A DNA stretch of 26,063 nucleotides from an uncultured Collinsella sp. (lineage in GTDB: Bacteria; Actinomycetota; Coriobacteriia; Coriobacteriales; Coriobacteriaceae), in contig CABTZA010000006.1 in assembly GCA_902489225.1 (NCBI GenBank), positions 1 to 26,063 on the forward strand, given 5' to 3'. This document shows, piece after piece, positions 6,546 to 12,911 of the stretch (its first letter is position 1; each line of letters opens with the position of its first letter). The notes below the pieces were generated by a model. The model was given only the letters and a program-made list of their open reading frames with translations, was not told the DNA's origin and ran no database searches. The position numbers and the translations under genes were made by a program.

Positions 6546-6900
6546 CCCGCACGGCTTTCAATGTGGCTCTGACAGCCGCTTGAGGTATGGCCATGAAACG
6601 CGGCGAAGCCACGGAGCGCCGCGCCATGCAAGCAGCGTCCGGCCACCCTCGCGGGGTGCGTATTTACGGGCGCATGCCCGATGGTCGCGCCTTCCTTCCT
6701 CTCCGCGCTCTGCTTTCGGCCCTGGGGCCTACTCGGTCTGGCAGTAAGGGAATCCGGGGCGGGGGCGAACCCAGGCGTTCGTCGCCGAATTGTAGTTGGC
6801 ATTGCCGTTGTTGTTGACGTAGCACACGTTGGACGAGGAGCCACCCATGACGGAACGCAACCACCAATTGTACCGATAAACAAGGCGCGACCGCCGCCCA
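6546..6900 (-). ncRNA. DGR RNA region: avd-RT gap with template repeat and spacer
   Basis: This 355-base gap has no credible gene. It holds the template repeat (6749-6877) and a spacer of about 200 bases up to the reverse transcriptase. In the studied Bordetella phage DGR, the template and adjacent spacer form the RNA on which cDNA is primed, so this stretch is the expected DGR RNA. Self-complementary bits such as GGCCCTGGGGCC (about 6718-6729) are seen. Its ends and promoter are not visible. Confidence 0.6.
6749..6877 (-). repeat. DGR template repeat (TR)
   Basis: This 129-base sequence aligns without gaps to the variable repeat 738 bases to the right. On the coding (minus) strand it has 25 adenines; 14 of them are changed in the VR, while all 104 other bases are identical. 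Read in the target frame it is rich in AAC/AAT (Asn) codons, the codon type that gives the widest choice when adenines change. The G/C-rich 3' end (GTTCGCCCCCGCCCCGG) fits an initiation-of-mutagenic-homology segment. It lies 23 bases after the avd stop. Confidence 0.97.
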
Positions 6901-7371
6901 TTATAGCGAACGCAGGCGCTCTAGCTCGGCCTCGGCCTCGGCTATGCGCTCCTCGGTGGACTTCTTGCCCGTCACGCGCACGTTCTTGCGTGCGCCCTTC
7001 AGCAGCCTGATCTCCTCCTCGACCATGGCCGCCAGCTCCTCGAAGCGGTTGGCGTTCACGGGCAGGCCGATATCCATGAGGCACTGCATGTCCAGCATAA
7101 GCTGCTCGCAGTCCGCTATGGCCAGCGTCAGGTAGCGTTTCCTCTCCAGCGCGTTGAACGAGCTGTTAGGGTAGAAACAGTCGGCGCGGTTGACGTTGTA
7201 CACGATGCTGCGCGCCGTCTCCACGGTCGGCACCGCGTTCAGCAGCCTGTAGGCCTTGGGCACTACTGAGGAGGACGCCATCAGCTTATTAACCTCCACG
7301 CGGATGGCGATGGCCTGTGTGAAGAACTTGTACTCGGACACCTCGCGGTTGCGCTGGTAGACGCCGCTCAC
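6901..7371 (-). CDS. avd: DGR accessory variability determinant (Avd)
   Basis: This 156-residue, mostly helical protein matches the four-helix Avd pattern: SEYKFFTQAIAIRVEVNKLM, VPKAYRLLNAVPTVETARSI, an Asn/Ala stretch with a FYP (NRADCFYPN), an ERKRYLTLAIADCEQL helix, and a final helix with FEELAAMVEEEIRLLKGA. It ends in a charged tail. Avd forms a barrel-like pentamer that binds the reverse transcriptase and template RNA. The GTG at 7371 is chosen because AGGAGG (7382-7377) lies 5 bases before it. The open frame continues upstream across the VR but that part is a shadow. A terminator sits just upstream, so the gene depends on read-through or its own promoter. The template repeat begins 23 bases after its stop. 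Confidence 0.93.
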   Translation of the reverse strand: MSGVYQRNREVSEYKFFTQAIAIRVEVNKLMASSSVVPKAYRLLNAVPTVETARSIVYNVNRADCFYPNSSFNALERKRYLTLAIADCEQLMLDMQCLMDIGLPVNANRFEELAAMVEEEIRLLKGARKNVRVTGKKSTEERIAEAEAELERLRSL

Positions 7372-7395
7372 GTGCACCTCCTGAGGAAACTGGCG

Positions 7396-7419
7396 AAAAA
7401 AACGGCCCGCTTCGCGGGC
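7396..7419 (-). terminator. Terminator between the target gene and avd
   Basis: On the minus strand GCCCGC-GAA-GCGGGC (7419-7405) is followed by CG and seven T (7402-7396). It is a classic intrinsic terminator ending the structural late transcript before avd, TR and the reverse transcriptase. Confidence 0.85.
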
Positions 7420-7422
7420 AGG

Positions 7423-7447
7423 AGGCGACCGCGCAAGGCGGTCGCCT
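7423..7447. other. Hairpin downstream of the variable repeat, possible DGR homing cruciform
   Basis: A 10-bp perfect inverted repeat (AGGCGACCGC 7423-7432 with GCGGTCGCCT 7438-7447) has a 5-base loop. It lies 39 bases past the 3' end of the VR, outside the target gene. In the Bordetella phage DGR a similar GC-rich hairpin after the VR boosts retrohoming. Here the distance is larger and the loop different, so the role is inferred. Confidence 0.55.
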
Positions 7448-7475
7448 AAAAGCAGAGTATAGAGCACTCGGCTGG

Positions 7476-8384
7476 CTAGCCGACGAGGAAGCCGGGGCGG
7501 GGGCGAACCCAGGCGTACGCCGCCGAATAGCAGTTGGCATTGCCGCTGCTGGTGACGCAGCACACGCCGGACGAGGAGCCACCCACGACGGAACGCAACC
7601 ACCAACCGTACCGATTTCCGTTGACTCGGTGCGCCGTGTCTCGGAACAGATCAAACTGGCAGTCGAAGCCCACGCTGTAGCCCTTCGTCCCCCACACTGG
7701 GCAGCCGTACACCTCCATCTCCGACAGCGAGAACACCTTGCCGATATCCTGCCAGCTCCACGAGTTGGAGTCGTTGAGCGCGCCGCTGGCGCTGTACCGC
7801 TCCTCAAGCAGCACGCGCTGGGTAAGCAGGTACTTGGTCAGCCCCTCGGGCAGGCACGCCTCGAAGGCCGTCTCCCACGCCTTGAGGTTGCTGTTGAGGT
7901 AGGGGCATTTCTGGTCGGCGGTGCCCTGGTTCGTGTTGGTGGTGTTCCACATCAGGAAGCTGTCGTTTGCCACGCCGGTCACGGTCTTGGCTACGGGCAC
8001 GGGAGCGGACGCCACGAATGCGATATGGTGTCCCTTGCTGTTGTCGCCGCAGTAAAGGTACGGGTCGATGTGGGCAAGCAGGAACCGCACAGATTGCTGT
8101 GTGGTGACGGCGGATGCGCTCACAAGCGGCACGTCCAGGTAGTCGCCCACGCGCAGGCCTGCGAAGTTCGCGGCGGCGATGCGCTTATGCAGCGCGTCGT
8201 ACACGCTGCCGCTGCCGATCTCTCCCGCTAGGATGGTGGCGATGTTCTGCCCGCCGTACTTGCCGATTTGGCCCTGGCGGTTGTACTCGGCGTTGTTGAG
8301 CGCCGTCTGCGCGTTTCTGCGCGCGGTATCGTCGATGACCTCGTAGCCGATGCCGCCCACCGACAGGGTTTTCGCTTGTGCCAT
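7476..8384 (-). CDS. DGR target: baseplate/receptor-binding protein with variable C-type-lectin-like tip
   Basis: The 302-residue protein starts MAQAKTLSVGGIGYEVIDDT, an N-terminus that probably attaches to the baseplate. The C-terminal part carries the pattern of DUF6273-like, formylglycine-enzyme/C-type-lectin folds: an EVYGCPVW motif near 224-231, GNRYGWWLRS (256-265) and a closing WVRPRPGF (292-299). Residues 257-299 are encoded by the variable repeat, placing the diversified residues on the lectin-like binding face. Against the template, 11 residues are changed, including N to G, S, T or Y and Y to C. The ATG at 8384 follows AAAGG. It sits directly after the BppU-like gene, so the protein is likely the phage tip that contacts the host cell. 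The stop is 9 bases past the VR, as in other DGR targets. Confidence 0.92.
   Translation of the reverse strand: MAQAKTLSVGGIGYEVIDDTARRNAQTALNNAEYNRQGQIGKYGGQNIATILAGEIGSGSVYDALHKRIAAANFAGLRVGDYLDVPLVSASAVTTQQSVRFLLAHIDPYLYCGDNSKGHHIAFVASAPVPVAKTVTGVANDSFLMWNTTNTNQGTADQKCPYLNSNLKAWETAFEACLPEGLTKYLLTQRVLLEERYSASGALNDSNSWSWQDIGKVFSLSEMEVYGCPVWGTKGYSVGFDCQFDLFRDTAHRVNGNRYGWWLRSVVGGSSSGVCCVTSSGNANCYSAAYAWVRPRPGFLVG
7487..7615 (-). repeat. DGR variable repeat (VR)
   Basis: This 129-base copy of the template lies at the 3' end of the target gene (codons 257-299). It differs from the template at 14 positions, all template adenines on the coding strand: 10 A to G, 2 A to C and 2 A to T. Homology stops sharply on both sides. 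No second variable repeat was found in the window. Confidence 0.97.
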
Positions 8385-8396
8385 TTCGTTGCCTTT

Positions 8397-9299
8397 CTAC
8401 TTGAGGTTGAGGGTTGTGCCGGACGCCGTGCAGGTGCTCCCGAACGTGACGGTGCTGCCCGATGCGCTGGCCTTGGAGGCGGGGCAGTACACGGTGCCGT
8501 CGTCGTAGATGAACGCGTTCGTGGCGTCGGCAAGCTTGCCGTACAGGTCGGCTATCTGCTGCTTCTGCTTGGCCATGTCCGAGCTGCCCGCGCTGCCCTG
8601 CGCCACGCTGTTGGCTATCTGCAGGGCGGTGTTGGCCGCCGCGTCGGCGTTCGAGGCCGCGCCGTTTGCCGCAGCCGTGGCGGCTTGCGAGGCCGTCTTC
8701 AGCTGCGCCGCCTCGGTGACGCGGGCGCTTTCCGCCGCGGCGCGCTTCTTCTCCGCCTCTGCGCGCCCGGTTTCGGCGGTCTGGCGCGTCTTCTCGCTCG
8801 CGGCGCGCTGGTTTTCCGCGCTCGCGCGGGAGGCCTCGGCCTTCTGCATCTGCGCGTTCAGCGCGCTCACGTCGGCTAGCTGCCCTTCGAGGTTCGCGAT
8901 GATCGCCTCCACCGCATCGACGTACGGGCCGGATATCTCGCCCGACGCGCTCGCCGAGGGCAGCACGTTCACCAGGACGTTCTCGGTGGTGGCGTCCAGC
9001 CCCGCCGCGTTTCGCACGCGCACGTAGCACACCTTGAGCAGCCCGGCCACGCCGAAGACGGCGGGGTCGACCGTCACGGTGGCCACGTTGTCGCTGATGC
9101 CAGTGAACTGCTGCTCCACGTAGGTGTGGTCGGGTTTCGCAGCCATGAGGTGCACCTTGCAGCCCGTCAGGGCCGCCTTCTTGTCGCCGTCGTAGATGGC
9201 GGCCTTCAGGACCTCGGCGCTGTCGCCCTGGTGCACGGTGATGACGGGCGGCGCTATGTTGGTCTTCTTGAGGTTGAGCGTAAGCTCGTGCGTTGCCAT
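8397..9299 (-). CDS. BppU-like baseplate upper protein
   Basis: Residues 1-100 resemble the N-terminal beta domain of BppU-family baseplate proteins (DUF2479-like): NLKKTNIAPPVITVHQGDS, an AAIYDGDKKAALTGCKV strand pair and VRNAAG near 96-101. It is followed by a long Ala/Glu/Lys/Gln coiled coil from about 125 to 245 (e.g. KRAAAESARVTEAAQL). A short C-terminal beta stretch ends GTTLNLK. Such proteins form the arms that link the baseplate core to receptor-binding proteins. The target of the DGR is the next gene, 12 bases on, which fits a BppU-RBP pair. Confidence 0.83.
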   Translation of the reverse strand: MATHELTLNLKKTNIAPPVITVHQGDSAEVLKAAIYDGDKKAALTGCKVHLMAAKPDHTYVEQQFTGISDNVATVTVDPAVFGVAGLLKVCYVRVRNAAGLDATTENVLVNVLPSASASGEISGPYVDAVEAIIANLEGQLADVSALNAQMQKAEASRASAENQRAASEKTRQTAETGRAEAEKKRAAAESARVTEAAQLKTASQAATAAANGAASNADAAANTALQIANSVAQGSAGSSDMAKQKQQIADLYGKLADATNAFIYDDGTVYCPASKASASGSTVTFGSTCTASGTTLNLK

Positions 9300-9302
9300 G
9301 CC

Positions 9303-9623
9303 TCACTCCTTTCCTTCGGCCGCAAGTGTCCGCGATATGTCGCCGGGTTGCACTCTGTGGACCCCGCATATCTCCTCGTCAGTGAGCGCCGAGAAGTCAA
9401 CGGCGTTGGCCTCGCCGCCTTCCGCGTCCATGACGGCCACGGGGCTGGACACGAGCGTGAAGCCGCCCTTGCCGTCGAACTCGAACACGTCTTCCGATTC
9501 CACGATGGCCCGCGCCGTGGCCGGGTCGCTGATGCACTCGAACACCGGAAGCGCCTCGGGCGGCTTCGGCGCGCCGTCGAGCGCCTGCGGCGCTTCGGGT
9601 TGCTGCACAAGGTGGTAGAACAT
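9303..9623 (-). CDS. Hypothetical 106-aa tail-region protein
   Basis: It starts MFYHLVQQPEAPQALDGAP and has a Pro-rich first third, then a mixed acidic part with an FEFDGKGGFTLVSSP strand pair. The end (VQPGDISRTLAAEGKE) contains linker repeat copy B in the coding frame. There is no membrane segment and no recognised family. It lies between the tail endopeptidase/spike and the BppU-like gene, 3 bases before the latter, so it is probably a small baseplate part or chaperone. Confidence 0.72.
   Translation of the reverse strand: MFYHLVQQPEAPQALDGAPKPPEALPVFECISDPATARAIVESEDVFEFDGKGGFTLVSSPVAVMDAEGGEANAVDFSALTDEEICGVHRVQPGDISRTLAAEGKE
9320..9347 (-). repeat. Linker repeat, copy B (inside coding sequence)
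   Basis: These 28 bases match copy A (5033-5060) at 24 positions. Unlike copies A and C it lies inside a gene end (106-aa protein), where it codes PGDISRT, and it has no terminator next to it. It still sits at a gene border. Confidence 0.5.
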
Positions 9624-9645
9624 TCCGTTTCCTCTCTTGCTTGGT

Positions 9646-12198
9646 CTAGTTTCCCGTGATGCTGCTCATGCCGGTAATGATTCCGTTCACCACGTTGATG
9701 GTGCCCCACGTCCAGTTGTTGCCGTTGTTGGTGATGCACCCGATGAACTGCGTGGAGCCCGTGTATCCGTAGGTGCCGCCGCTGCTCGGGTTGGTTCCTA
9801 TGGCGAACTTCGGGGCGAGTATCCTGGCGGTGCCCGACGACCCAATGTCTGCGCGGCTGCTATCCAGGTACACGTAGTTGCTGGAGTTCTTTTGCAGCTT
9901 CACGTACGCCGAGCCGCCCGCGTTGCTGTTGCCACTCTTCATGTACAGCTGCTCGTCGGGATGGCTCATGTATCCCGCGTAGTAGGGGGTCGTCAGCCAC
10001 GTCTGGCGGTAGTAGCGGTTGACTGCCAGGAATCCGTAGCCGCAGGCGGATATGCCCACGCCGTCGGTAGAGCTCGCCGTGGGGCTGTCCTTCGCGTGGA
10101 CGGCCTCGATGGTGCAGTACTCGGTCGAGCCGTTCACGAACGACGCTCCCGGGTGGTTGTTCGTCGTCGTGCCGGTGGTGATGTAGTTGGTGGACGACGT
10201 ACCGACCATGTTGCAGCGGAACATGGAGGTGCTGCCCACCAGCACGGTGCCCGCGATGATGGAGCCGTTCTTGTCGTATATCTGGAAGCCGTTGGTGGCG
10301 TTGATGTACACCTTGTTGCCGTTGCCGTCCGTCATGAAGATGGAGCCGTCGCGCAGATAGAAGGCCCCGCTGTCGAGGTCCCAGTACGAGTTGCCGCCCT
10401 TGATGCGGCCCGTGGTCAGCTCGTCGGCGGTCACGCCGTCGCCGGTGATGGCCGTGCGCCACTTCCACGCGCCGCTGGAGTACTTTGAGTTGGCCACGCC
10501 GATGACGCCGCCGCCTATCTTCACGCACTTGGTCGCGTTCTCCGGCTTCTTGTCGTACACGAGGATGCCCTGGCCGGGCTCCTCGTACACCCAACCGCCC
10601 GTGGTGTTTATCTCGCTGTTGAGCATTTCCACGATCTTCTTGCGGATATCCGTCGGTAGCTGATCGAGCTGGTTCTGCAGCCCATCAACCTCGCTCTCGG
10701 CGCTCGTCAGGCGCTCGTCCAGCGAGCCGGTGACGCCTTCCAGGTACTCCTTGTTGGCCTCGTCTATCTGCTTGAGCACGCTCTCGCTCTGCTCCACCGT
10801 GGTGTCGGTGTAGAGCTTGAGCACTTCCTCAAGGGACAGGTTGCCGTCGTCGGAGTACTTCTTCAGCGCCTCTTCCAGCGTGGTGTCGCCCTTGTCGGCA
10901 TACTCCTTGAGGGCCTTGTCAAGCGCGTCCTTCACCTCGTCGGTGTAGTCCTTGGCCGCGCCGCCCTGCTCCATGGCGAACGCCTCCTGGCGCTTCTCGG
11001 AGGCCGCCAGGCTCTCGCCCCATTTGCCGGTCGATGCCTTGTTGGACGCGTTTACCGCGTCGGCCACGGTGGCGCGGATGCTCGAAGCCGTTCTCTTTGC
11101 GCTGGACTTCTGGGCGGCCATCAGCTCGGCCACGGTCTGGTAGTTGCCGAACGTGTAGGTGACCTCGCCGGGGCGCAGCTGATCCTCCACCACCTTGGTG
11201 ATGCGGGTGCGCACGCGCAACGGCGGGTCGTACACCTTGTCCACCACGGTCACCAGGTCGCCCTCGTCCGCGCCCTCGAAGCCCTCGCCGGCGCGCGCAA
11301 GCGCCGTGGCGTCCACGGTGTAGGACACGGTGGGCACGCACGACTGCGCCAGCTGCGCCTCGGTGAGCTTCTTCAGCTCGGCGGCGTCCTCGCAGTCGGA
11401 GAACTCCACGTCGCCGAACACGTGCGCCTTGCCGCCCTTGCCGTCGGGCCGTCCCCAGCGCGCCAGCGCGTCGGCCGACCCCACCCAGTTCTGCCCGCCG
11501 TTCACGTCGCCGAAGGTCAGCTTGCGGTCGTAGCCGCCCGTCAGGTTGCCGTCCTCGTCGGCGGTCTGCAGGGACTTGCCGTAGCCGTACAGGGCGGTGC
11601 ACACGTTGCCCTCGTCCACGCTGCGCTTGACGCTCACGAGGTCCTTGGCGTAGGTGAAACGCTTGCCGTTGTCCTCGCCGACCTGCTTGGCCATGCACAC
11701 GCGGCGTGCGGTCACCTTGGTGCCGCTCACCTGGATTTCGAACGACAGCTCGCCGCCCCAAGTGTCTGCCACGTCGTGGATGGCCGCCCATGCGTTGGTG
11801 TGGTAGAAGTTCGTGCCGGCCTGCCCGAGGTCGGCCACGGTTCCGACCTGCCAGCGCGAGGAGGACAGCGCCGAGGCCAGCGCGGCGTAGGCGCTCACGT
11901 CGTAGGGGCGCTTGTCCTCCAGGTAGTCGCCCAGGAGCTCGATTTGCGCCGAGGTCGGGCAGTAGTACGTGTAGAGGATGCCCGCGCTTGCGCGCTCCTC
12001 CTCCACGCCGTCCACGATGTTCTCGTGCCAGCGGCCCTTGAGGTCGCGCCACACCAGGCGGTCGCCCTTATCGAGGCGCGCCAGCGTTGTGATGCTCAGG
12101 GCGTTCTCGCCGTTGACCTCGCGCGTGTCCTCGCACTCGAACAGCGTCTTGATGGGTCCCTTGTACGCCTCCCAGCGGTCGCATGCCCACAGAATCAT
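9646..12198 (-). CDS. Tail-associated endopeptidase / tail spike protein (Tal)
   Basis: This protein of about 850 residues starts MILWACDRWEAYKGPIKTLF. The N-terminal half (to about 390) fits the prophage tail endopeptidase/tail-hub fold found after Dit (e.g. TYYCPTSAQIELLGDYLEDK, AYAALASALSSSRWQVGTV). A long helical coiled coil follows (about 390-500, KALKEYADKGDTTLEEALKK). A spike part then has repeated short beta motifs (GNSYWDLDSGAFYLRDGSIF, GNKVYINATNGFQIYDKNGS) typical of phage tail-tip proteins. The ATG at 12198 is chosen because it overlaps the Dit stop (TGATG); the track-like GTG upstream at 12222 lacks a ribosome site. It anchors the baseplate and may degrade cell wall. Confidence 0.87.
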   Translation of the reverse strand: MILWACDRWEAYKGPIKTLFECEDTREVNGENALSITTLARLDKGDRLVWRDLKGRWHENIVDGVEEERASAGILYTYYCPTSAQIELLGDYLEDKRPYDVSAYAALASALSSSRWQVGTVADLGQAGTNFYHTNAWAAIHDVADTWGGELSFEIQVSGTKVTARRVCMAKQVGEDNGKRFTYAKDLVSVKRSVDEGNVCTALYGYGKSLQTADEDGNLTGGYDRKLTFGDVNGGQNWVGSADALARWGRPDGKGGKAHVFGDVEFSDCEDAAELKKLTEAQLAQSCVPTVSYTVDATALARAGEGFEGADEGDLVTVVDKVYDPPLRVRTRITKVVEDQLRPGEVTYTFGNYQTVAELMAAQKSSAKRTASSIRATVADAVNASNKASTGKWGESLAASEKRQEAFAMEQGGAAKDYTDEVKDALDKALKEYADKGDTTLEEALKKYSDDGNLSLEEVLKLYTDTTVEQSESVLKQIDEANKEYLEGVTGSLDERLTSAESEVDGLQNQLDQLPTDIRKKIVEMLNSEINTTGGWVYEEPGQGILVYDKKPENATKCVKIGGGVIGVANSKYSSGAWKWRTAITGDGVTADELTTGRIKGGNSYWDLDSGAFYLRDGSIFMTDGNGNKVYINATNGFQIYDKNGSIIAGTVLVGSTSMFRCNMVGTSSTNYITTGTTTNNHPGASFVNGSTEYCTIEAVHAKDSPTASSTDGVGISACGYGFLAVNRYYRQTWLTTPYYAGYMSHPDEQLYMKSGNSNAGGSAYVKLQKNSSNYVYLDSSRADIGSSGTARILAPKFAIGTNPSSGGTYGYTGSTQFIGCITNNGNNWTWGTINVVNGIITGMSSITGN

Positions 12199-12911
12199 CA
12201 GCCCACGTACCTTTCCGTCCACTGTACCGTCGCGGTGCCGCTGGACAGCTTGAGGCTGTTGGCCCCCGGCTCCAGCGGGAAGAAGTCACTCTCGAAGGTC
12301 ACGGGCGCTGGGCTGCCGTCCACCGTGGCCTGCGGGGCGGCCATGTCGATGACCACCGCGCTCGATGCCGTCACCGCCTTGTCGATCTGCACGAATTCGC
12401 CCGTGCCCATGTTCGTCAGCCGCAGCGCCGACGTGCTGCCGCCGGGCCTGACGGTCACGGTGGGGTAGGTGCGGAACGTCCCGCCCACCTGCACGCCCGA
12501 GGTGCCCGACACGGTTGCGCGCCCCTCGGCCCCGTAGGCCACGGGGTCGTATGCCGTGAACGTCAGCGTGGCCTCGCCGGTGTGCCACAACGTGTCGAGC
12601 GCGCCCGGCGAGGTCAGCACGGCCATGTAGCGCAGGCCCAGGTGCCTCTCGTCGTCCAGCCACAGCTCGGCCTCCTTGAGGCACAGCAGGCGCGAGGCCA
12701 TGAGGCGGCGAAGGGCCGCCATGTCGTCGGCGGGACGCGCCCTCCAGGCCGCCGCCACGTCTATCATCAGGGGTTTCAGCTCTGCGCGCATGAAGCGCGA
12801 GCCGGGCTGCCCGGGCACGTCGCGCGTGGCGATTTCGTACTCGGGCAGCAGCGAGCGGGTCACGAGCCGGGTGTCGAACCACGGCGCGAAGTCGAAGCCG
12901 TTGTATATCAT
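12198..12911 (-). CDS. Distal tail protein (Dit)
   Basis: This 237-residue protein starts MIYNGFDFAPWFDTRLVTR, like many Dit proteins of Gram-positive siphophages, with a following GQPGSRFMRAELKPL. The C-terminal half is beta-rich and contains a GGTFRTYPTVTVRPGG segment. Dit forms the hexameric ring that joins the tail tube to the baseplate. The ATG at 12911 overlaps the tape measure stop (ATGA), with GGCAGGAG about 8 bases upstream. It is flanked by tape measure and Tal genes, the standard order. Confidence 0.9.
   Translation of the reverse strand: MIYNGFDFAPWFDTRLVTRSLLPEYEIATRDVPGQPGSRFMRAELKPLMIDVAAAWRARPADDMAALRRLMASRLLCLKEAELWLDDERHLGLRYMAVLTSPGALDTLWHTGEATLTFTAYDPVAYGAEGRATVSGTSGVQVGGTFRTYPTVTVRPGGSTSALRLTNMGTGEFVQIDKAVTASSAVVIDMAAPQATVDGSPAPVTFESDFFPLEPGANSLKLSSGTATVQWTERYVG

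Noticed and set aside
6901..7605. Extended Avd frame (234 aa) starting inside the variable repeat
   Set aside because: The extra N-terminus is the VR in another frame; a strong AGGAGG sits 5 bases before the internal GTG at 7371.
9646..10600. Second variable repeat in the tail spike gene
   Set aside because: I looked for TR-like sequence in the spike C-terminus and elsewhere and found no stretch similar to the template, so only one VR is called.
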